From the NCBI GenBank assembly GCA_947494865.1, contig CANMAT010000215.1, forward strand, positions 1-6,580: 6,580 nucleotides of DNA, read 5' to 3'. This DNA is from Deltaproteobacteria bacterium. Its GTDB lineage: Bacteria > Myxococcota_A > Polyangia > Polyangiales > Ga0077539. The notes beneath the pieces were generated by a model. The model searched no databases and was not told the DNA's origin. It worked only from the letters and a program-made list of their open reading frames with translations. Positions 5,671 through 6,580 of the stretch are shown piece after piece; the first letter of the stretch is position 1; each line of letters starts with the position of its first letter. The translations under genes and the position numbers were made by a program.

Positions 5671-6576
5671 TCACCGGGCGACGTGCGCGTCGAGGAACGC
5701 GAAGGTGTCGCGCCAGTGCCTCTGCGCGCTCTCGCGGAACACGAACGCGTGAAACGCGTGGGGCTCGCCGGGGTAGTACCGCACGTCGGAGACCGCGCCG
5801 CGCGCCGTGAGGGCCGCGTGCAGGCGCCGCGTGTCGTCGAGCAGCGGGTCGGCGGTGCCGCACGTGAGAAAAAACGGCGGCAGCGGGCGCGCGCTCCCCT
5901 CGCCGCGTTCGAACAATCGCACCGGGTCGGCGAGGTCGAGCGCGCGCGTGGCGCCCGGCGCGTGGTCGCCCACGTAGGCCCGCGACACCTCCTCGATGCG
6001 GTCGTACACGAAGCGCGACAGGCCCGGTTTGCGTCGCAGAAAGCGCAGCGGGTCGGTCACCTGGTGAATGCCGCACGCGGGCAGCACGGCGCGCGGCACC
6101 ACCCCCGTCGCGAACACCCGTTGGGCGTAGGGCTCGTCGCGTTCGAAGCACGCCGCGGCCGCGAGCGAGGCCACGAGGTTGGCCCCCGCCGACTCGCCCG
6201 CAAGCACGAGGCGCCCCACGTCGCCGCCGTACTCCGCGGCGTGCGCGCACACCCACGCGTAGGCCTCGCAGGCGTCTTCGAGGGCGGCCGGAAAGGGATG
6301 CCGCGGCGCGAGCCGATAGTCGATGTTGAACACCACGTAGCCGCAGCGCGCGAAGGCCAGCGCCATGACCCAATGGGTCTCTTTCGACAAGATGCGAAAC
6401 CCGCCGCCGTGCACGTAGAGCACCGCAGGCAACGGACCGCGAGCGGCGTGGTCGACGGGGCGCCACACGTCGAGCCGTCGCGTGGGGTGCGCGGGGTCGT
6501 ACGAGACGTCGCGCAGCACCGCGACGCCGTGGCCCTCCGGGCGCGCCAGCGGGTGCAGCTTCGCAGCGCGCGACAC
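5671..6576 (-). CDS. Alpha/beta-hydrolase, HSL-type esterase/lipase (possibly partial at right edge)
   Basis: The product is a carboxylic-ester hydrolase of the hormone-sensitive-lipase (esterase family IV) type. Residues from the GTG at 6576: oxyanion-hole HGGGF at 56-60; YRLAP (87-91), a hallmark of the family; nucleophile elbow GESAG with Ser129; acid Asp243 in GTADPLLDD; and His273 in EPHAFHAF. The complete Ser-Asp-His triad suggests an active enzyme on short or medium acyl esters, but the substrate is not readable. No signal peptide or membrane segment is seen, so it is probably cytoplasmic. The frame stays open to the window edge, so the true start may lie outside; the GTG is only the first start visible and its Shine-Dalgarno region cannot be inspected. 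The 95-bp gap to yajQ suggests it may not share that transcript. Confidence 0.88.
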   Translation of the reverse strand: MSRAAKLHPLARPEGHGVAVLRDVSYDPAHPTRRLDVWRPVDHAARGPLPAVLYVHGGGFRILSKETHWVMALAFARCGYVVFNIDYRLAPRHPFPAALEDACEAYAWVCAHAAEYGGDVGRLVLAGESAGANLVASLAAAACFERDEPYAQRVFATGVVPRAVLPACGIHQVTDPLRFLRRKPGLSRFVYDRIEEVSRAYVGDHAPGATRALDLADPVRLFERGEGSARPLPPFFLTCGTADPLLDDTRRLHAALTARGAVSDVRYYPGEPHAFHAFVFRESAQRHWRDTFAFLDAHVAR

Positions 6577-6580
6577 GCCA

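Overview
This window is about 6.6 kb of very GC-rich bacterial DNA (about 70% G+C by eye). It is almost fully coding, has short gaps between genes, and shows no RNA gene, insertion sequence, CRISPR array or prophage trace. It probably comes from a large-genome myxobacterium-like organism (Myxococcota). The reasons are base composition, a secreted DUF1592/DUF1585-type protein with an Ala/Pro/Asp linker, and the mix of housekeeping and secreted genes. That assignment is an inference, not proof.

Layout. On the + strand, 3-614 is the 3' end of a gene cut by the left edge. It carries a DUF1585 (PSD2-type) domain, a repetitive Ala-Pro-Asp-Ser linker and a C-terminal domain that reads as a short family 2 carbohydrate-binding module (CBM2). 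Everything else is on the - strand. In transcription order it is: an HSL-family alpha/beta-hydrolase (6576-5671, possibly cut by the right edge); yajQ (5575-5090); rimO (5070-3661); an unrecognised 320-residue helical protein (3625-2663); a ferrochelatase, hemH/cpfC (2655-1621); and a bifunctional PNKP-like polynucleotide kinase-phosphatase (1560-622). The last gene converges on the + strand gene with only 7 bp between stop codons.

Gaps from yajQ down are 19, 35, 7 and 60 bp, so yajQ-rimO-unknown-hemH-pnkp looks like one transcription unit. The esterase lies 95 bp upstream of yajQ and may be separate. The products cover c-di-GMP/nucleotide binding (YajQ), modification of ribosomal protein S12 (RimO), terminal heme synthesis (HemH) and nucleic-acid end repair (PNKP-like). 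No single pathway joins them, so the cluster is best read as a housekeeping operon with one uncharacterised member.

Most worth a second look: the PNKP-like protein, which joins eukaryotic-PNKP-like kinase and phosphatase domains in the T4 order and adds a GmhB/HisB-type zinc motif; the CBM2-like tail with a full Trp triad but a shortened fold and unusual Cys pair; the actinobacterial-looking ferrochelatase; and the unknown protein translationally coupled to it. I saw no clear new multi-gene defence or mobile system.
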